Below are positions 14,566 through 17,215 of a stretch of DNA of 17,215 nt, piece after piece (the first letter of the stretch is position 1; each line of letters opens with the position of its first letter). Source of the stretch: Lachnospiraceae bacterium (GTDB lineage: Bacteria > Bacillota > Clostridia > Lachnospirales > Lachnospiraceae); the NCBI GenBank assembly GCA_900754855.1, contig CAAEEI010000057.1:1-17215 (forward strand). The letters run 5' to 3'. The notes below the pieces were generated by a model. The model worked only from the letters and a program-made list of their open reading frames with translations. It was not told where the DNA came from and did not search any database. The position numbers and the translations under genes were made by a program.

Positions 14566-14888
14566 CTTTCGTACAACAAATCATCACCATTGGCTTATGC
14601 ATACTGGGAACTATGCTGACTCGTTTTCTTCCCTTTTTTCTTTTTTCTGAAAAACGGCCAACGCCGGCCTTTATCCGCTATCTTGGTAAAGCCCTTCCCG
14701 GCGCCATTTTCGGTATGCTGGTCATCTACTGCCTGAAAAATGTGGAGATTACGACAGGAAGCCACGGCATACCGGAAGCTCTCGCTGTCGGATTCACCGT
14801 GGCTGTTCATCTCTGGAAAAAACAGATGCTTCTATCCATTGCCGGTGGAACCATTTTTTATATGATTCTGGTACAGACTATTTTTTAA
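14562..14888 (+). CDS. azlD: AzlD family branched-chain amino acid exporter, small subunit
   Basis: This 108-residue protein has four hydrophobic segments (about 5-25, 40-60, 68-82, 88-106) and the AzlD-type motif GTMLTRFLPFFLF near the start, followed by IRYLGKALPGAIFGMLVIYCLK. It is the usual partner of AzlC; both are needed for export. Its ATG lies in the azlC stop (ATGA overlap), with AGGAGG upstream inside azlC. No convincing terminator hairpin follows it before the minus-strand genes. Confidence 0.92.
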   Translation: MTFVQQIITIGLCILGTMLTRFLPFFLFSEKRPTPAFIRYLGKALPGAIFGMLVIYCLKNVEITTGSHGIPEALAVGFTVAVHLWKKQMLLSIAGGTIFYMILVQTIF

Positions 14889-14908
14889 CCCCCTATCCAT
14901 TATACTCG

Positions 14909-15019
14909 TCAGAGCAACGCCTTTGCCCGACGGTAATCCTCTCGTTTTACATAGATATAATATTGATACTGCGCCTCAGTCCGTATGCCGAGGCTGCCTG
15001 TCTTAAAACTCCTCGTCAT
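14909..15019 (-). pseudogene. C-terminal relic of a small DUF2007-like protein (possible)
   Basis: Just downstream of the cupin stop, the minus strand encodes 36 codons ending GIRTEAQYQYYIYVKREDYRRAKALL and then TGA. The tail resembles the end of small DUF2007 (putative signal-transducing) proteins, whose last strand and helix look like YxIYVxKEDYxxAxxLL. The only in-frame ATG (15019) overlaps the cupin end and lacks a ribosome binding site, so this is more likely a remnant than a working gene. The otherwise unexplained stretch 14889-15002 is mostly accounted for by it. The resemblance is from memory and the piece is short, so chance is possible. Confidence 0.35.
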
Positions 15020-15425
15020 ACAGCCATTTTTTTACTTCTTCACTCATTTCCATGATCTCTTTATCATTGATGGATGGCTCCTTGACAAAGATGATTTTCG
15101 TTCCCGGTTCTGATTTCTGCGCATAAGTTGTACCGGGGTAGATGGCATAAAAATCTCCGGTGGTCAGTTCATAGACTTTTCCTTCATCCACATCCATCCA
15201 CTGCGTCCTTCCGGCAACGATATACATGTACTCTTTCGCCACAGAATGACGATGGGATGGTTCTGCATAAAAGGTATCGTAGGCCGTCAGACCGATTTCC
15301 ACATTCTCGGAAGGCAGAAAAGGCAGGTTCTGTGGTTTTTTCAGGTTTCCTACGAAATACTGTCTTCTCTCCCCTTCAAAGGCTTTTTCAATTTCTTTTT
15401 TATCCAGTTTGATCATGTTACGCAT
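15003..15425 (-). CDS. Small single-domain cupin protein
   Basis: This 140-residue cytosolic protein has a cupin_2-type barrel. Motif 1 is EPSHRHSVAKEYMYIVAG, with likely metal ligands His58, His60 and Glu65; motif 2 is TTGDFYAIYPGTTYAQK. The His normally found in motif 2 is replaced by Tyr101 or lies elsewhere, so metal binding may be weak or altered. Single-domain cupins of this size bind or isomerise sugars and small acids, or act as regulators; no specific function can be assigned. ATG 15425 has GGAGGT 5 nt upstream. A terminator separates it from the FGGY kinase gene, so it is probably its own transcript; a weak TTGCCA-16-TAAAAC pair precedes it. Confidence 0.82.
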   Translation of the reverse strand: MRNMIKLDKKEIEKAFEGERRQYFVGNLKKPQNLPFLPSENVEIGLTAYDTFYAEPSHRHSVAKEYMYIVAGRTQWMDVDEGKVYELTTGDFYAIYPGTTYAQKSEPGTKIIFVKEPSINDKEIMEMSEEVKKWLYDEEF

Positions 15426-15451
15426 CCGTTACCTCCATTGTTTCTTTTCTC

Positions 15452-15479
15452 GTTTTAGAACAGACCCGCCACATGGCAA
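15452..15479 (-). promoter_or_regulatory. Possible promoter of the cupin gene
   Basis: On the minus strand TTGCCA and TAAAAC are separated by 16 nt, ending about 30 nt before the cupin start. The -10 is poor, and coordinates are approximate. The upstream terminator of the kinase gene makes some promoter here necessary. Confidence 0.35.
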
Positions 15480-15492
15480 TAGCAGGCTTACT

Positions 15493-15538
15493 GCAAAACA
15501 AAACCAGGGCTGCCACACAGTATCCTGCATGGCAACCC
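15493..15538 (-). terminator. Rho-independent terminator of the FGGY kinase gene
   Basis: Read on the minus strand, GGGTTGCCA (15538-15530) pairs with TGGCAGCCC (15515-15507) as a 9-bp stem with one G-U wobble. An inner CAG-GATA-CTG stem lies in the loop. A T-rich run (15503-15493) follows two or three bases later. It lies 24 nt after the kinase stop. Confidence 0.82.
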
Positions 15539-15561
15539 TCCTGATTTTTTCTCGGTATTGT

Positions 15562-17112
15562 TTATTTGTTATTATGGTCTACCGTTTTGTGTACGATGTC
15601 ACGCATCTGTGGCCATGTTTCCATATAACGATCCATATAGAACTGATATTCTTTATGAGCTTCCGGATTTGGATAAAATTCTTTATCCACACGGATCATG
15701 CTGTCTGCAGCTTCTTCAAAGCTAGGATAAATACCCACGCCAACTGCTGCGATGATACAGTCGCCAAGACATCCTGCACTCTGGTTTTCTACGGTAGTGT
15801 ACATTGGAACACCGATGATGTCCGCATGCATCTGCATCCAGAAATCAGACTGTGCAAGTCCGCCGCAGGCATAGATTTCTTTTACATCATATCCTGCCTT
15901 TTTCATGCTGACGATACAGTGATTTGCACCGTAAGCAACACCTTCATAAATGGCTCTTGCCACATGTGCGGTTGTTGTACCGATGGAAAGACCCCAGAAC
16001 ATTCCACGGGCTTTGGAATCACAATATGGAGCGCGGTTACCCTGGAAGTAATCCATCATCACCAGTCCGCCGCTTCCGATCGGCACTGTTTTTGCCTGTT
16101 CTGTAATATAGTCGTAGATGTTCATTTCTTTATTGATCGCATCCTGTGCCCAGCTGCCTGGCAGAAGGTTATTTCTAAACCAGGTCAGAATGGAACCTGC
16201 CGCAGTCTGTCCACCTTCAAGGAGGCTTGTGCCATCATACATACAGTTTGGATATGTACCATTTACACCGTCTACATGGAAGTCTTCTTCAGAAAGACCA
16301 AGGAGACAGGTAGATGTTCCACCGATCAGCGTCATACCGTTTGGTCTTACTCCGCCTACACCGAACATACATGCATTACAGTCTGCCGTACCTTCTACAA
16401 CCAGCGTCTTAGTACTGAGACCGAAAATCTGCGCTGCTTCACGGCTTACCGGTCCGATAACTTCTCCGACTTTCAATACTTCTTTCGGGAATTTATCCAT
16501 AATATCGTCAAGACCAACTGCATTGTATAAATCTACCGGATGACCGCCCTTGGTATCGTCATAACACCAGCGGAATGCGGCTACGGACATGCTGAGCGTT
16601 TTCTTTCCGGTCAGTTTCCAGTTCAGCCAGTCTTCAAACTCCATGATGGTTTTGGTTTTTTCCCAGTTTTCCGGCTCATTTTTCTTTACCCACATACATT
16701 TTGGGATCATGGTATCTGCACGGAAATTTGGTTTATAAACTTCTGTTGCCTCATAATCTGCTCTGATCTCATCAATAAATGAAGCTTCATCTGTCGCACG
16801 GACATCCATCCAGAGAATTGGTTTACGTACGGAACGGTCGTCTTCTCCCAGATAAACCAGTGTATTGGTCGTTGCGTCACAGGTAATCGCTGCAATATTG
16901 TCCGCGCCGATACCTGCTTTTTTAATACATTCAGGAATCGCTCTCTTTAACGCGTCCCACCAGCCATTGTCATCCTGCTCTGCCCATCCGTTACGTGGAT
17001 AAGTCGTAGCATACTCTTCAATATGATAAGCACGATTCTGTCCTCTGAAATCATAAAGCGCTACTCGCACACTACCCGTACCTGCATCAATCCCCATTAA
17101 ATATTCTGCCAT
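15562..17112 (-). CDS. FGGY-family carbohydrate kinase
   Basis: This 516-residue cytosolic kinase has the N-terminal phosphate-binding loop GIDAGTGSVR (7-16), the family motif YPRNGWAEQD (39-48), a probable catalytic base Asp244 in EGTADCNACMFG, the adenosine-site motif GGTST (264-268), LLEGGQTAAGSIL (298-309) and ACGGLAQSDFW (415-425). Length is right for the family (about 500). It phosphorylates a sugar or polyol, most likely a pentulose such as ribulose or xylulose or a related polyol, with ATP; the exact substrate cannot be read. ATG 17112 has GGGAG about 7 nt upstream. It is monocistronic: own promoter upstream and a clear terminator downstream. Sampled stretches use GGT/GGA, CCA, AGA and GTA/GTT codons more than neighbouring genes, as in highly expressed genes. 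Confidence 0.9.
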   Translation of the reverse strand: MAEYLMGIDAGTGSVRVALYDFRGQNRAYHIEEYATTYPRNGWAEQDDNGWWDALKRAIPECIKKAGIGADNIAAITCDATTNTLVYLGEDDRSVRKPILWMDVRATDEASFIDEIRADYEATEVYKPNFRADTMIPKCMWVKKNEPENWEKTKTIMEFEDWLNWKLTGKKTLSMSVAAFRWCYDDTKGGHPVDLYNAVGLDDIMDKFPKEVLKVGEVIGPVSREAAQIFGLSTKTLVVEGTADCNACMFGVGGVRPNGMTLIGGTSTCLLGLSEEDFHVDGVNGTYPNCMYDGTSLLEGGQTAAGSILTWFRNNLLPGSWAQDAINKEMNIYDYITEQAKTVPIGSGGLVMMDYFQGNRAPYCDSKARGMFWGLSIGTTTAHVARAIYEGVAYGANHCIVSMKKAGYDVKEIYACGGLAQSDFWMQMHADIIGVPMYTTVENQSAGCLGDCIIAAVGVGIYPSFEEAADSMIRVDKEFYPNPEAHKEYQFYMDRYMETWPQMRDIVHKTVDHNNK

Positions 17113-17150
17113 TGTTAACTCCCTTCTCCATTCTTCTCATGAATGAACTT

Positions 17151-17179
17151 TTTATATTTTTACACTGTCTGCCGGACAA
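17151..17179 (-). promoter_or_regulatory. Sigma-A promoter of the FGGY kinase gene
   Basis: On the minus strand TTGTCC (17179-17174) and TATAAA (17156-17151) are separated by 17 nt. The predicted start is near 17144, about 32 nt before ATG 17112. Confidence 0.7.
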
Positions 17180-17204
17180 AGACAATAATCGGGCTGTCTT
17201 TGTC
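17175..17204. promoter_or_regulatory. Perfect 10-bp inverted repeat over the kinase promoter -35, operator candidate
   Basis: GACAAAGACA (17175-17184) and TGTCTTTGTC (17195-17204) are perfect inverted repeats with a 10-nt spacer, so the half-sites are centred 20 bp apart, about two helical turns. The left arm overlaps the -35 hexamer. More GACA/TGTC copies lie beside it (17166-17169 and the 9-nt palindrome CTGTGACAG at the right edge). Confidence 0.6.
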
Positions 17205-17215
17205 GGCTGTGACAG

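Noticed and set aside
14905..14935. Terminator after azlD (CGTC...GACG with inner GCAA...TTGC)
   Set aside because: The stems are short and interrupted, and no T-run follows.
15409..16530. 373-residue plus-strand open frame opposite the FGGY kinase
   Set aside because: It is rich in Cys and His, has no recognisable domain, and is antisense to a clear kinase gene; it arises from codon bias on the other strand.
1..17215. CRISPR array, tRNA, insertion sequence or phage module
   Set aside because: I looked for direct repeats with spacers, cloverleaf sequences, transposase motifs and integrase motifs and saw none.

Overview
The window looks like chromosomal DNA of a spore-forming, low-to-mid GC member of the class Clostridia, most likely Lachnospiraceae. 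That placement is an inference from a spoIIIA sporulation operon, strong AGGAGG-type ribosome binding sites, TTGnnn-17-TATAAT promoters and the style of the transporters. No reference search was possible. I see no rRNA, tRNA, CRISPR array, insertion sequence or phage gene, and nothing that looks like a defence system. The region is ordinary core/accessory chromosome, and its most interesting content is regulatory DNA between genes.

Layout. (1) 1-2499, minus strand: spoIIIAA-AB-AC-AD-AE, a tightly packed operon for the SpoIIIA-SpoIIQ channel between mother cell and forespore; spoIIIAE runs off the left edge. (2) 2730-4196, plus strand: a solitary GlpA-like FAD oxidoreductase with a C-terminal [2Fe-2S] BFD-type domain and its own consensus promoter. 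(3) 4205-6677, minus strand: a three-gene ABC importer of the sulfonate/taurine/nitrate class (lipoprotein, ATPase, permease, joined by short overlaps), divergent from (4) 6895-7908, plus strand: a LacI-family repressor. Their shared intergenic region carries two near-identical LacI/cre-type operators plus a half site at almost even spacing (84 and 86 bp).

(5) 7931-13618, minus strand: an FtsX-type permease and its ATPase, then a histidine kinase with no membrane segment, an OmpR-family response regulator and a HAD phosphatase. Transcription runs phosphatase, regulator, kinase, and then, probably from a second promoter, ATPase and permease. The second promoter has an extended -10 and an 11-bp-phased direct repeat where the -35 should be, which is the usual layout for activation by an OmpR-type regulator. 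(6) 13837-14888, plus strand: azlC-azlD, a two-component amino acid exporter, divergent from the phosphatase. (7) 15003-15425, minus strand: a small cupin, followed downstream by what looks like the C-terminal relic of a small DUF2007-like gene. (8) 15562-17112, minus strand: an FGGY carbohydrate kinase with a clear terminator and a promoter overlapped by a perfect 10-bp inverted repeat.

How the parts work together: the lipoprotein captures a small anionic substrate, the permease/ATPase pair imports it, and the divergent LacI-type protein (or CcpA) probably controls it. The kinase-regulator pair probably drives the adjacent ABC exporter or detoxification system. The spoIIIA operon and the sugar kinase are independent units. 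Promoters and operators here are sequence-pattern calls, not measured sites.
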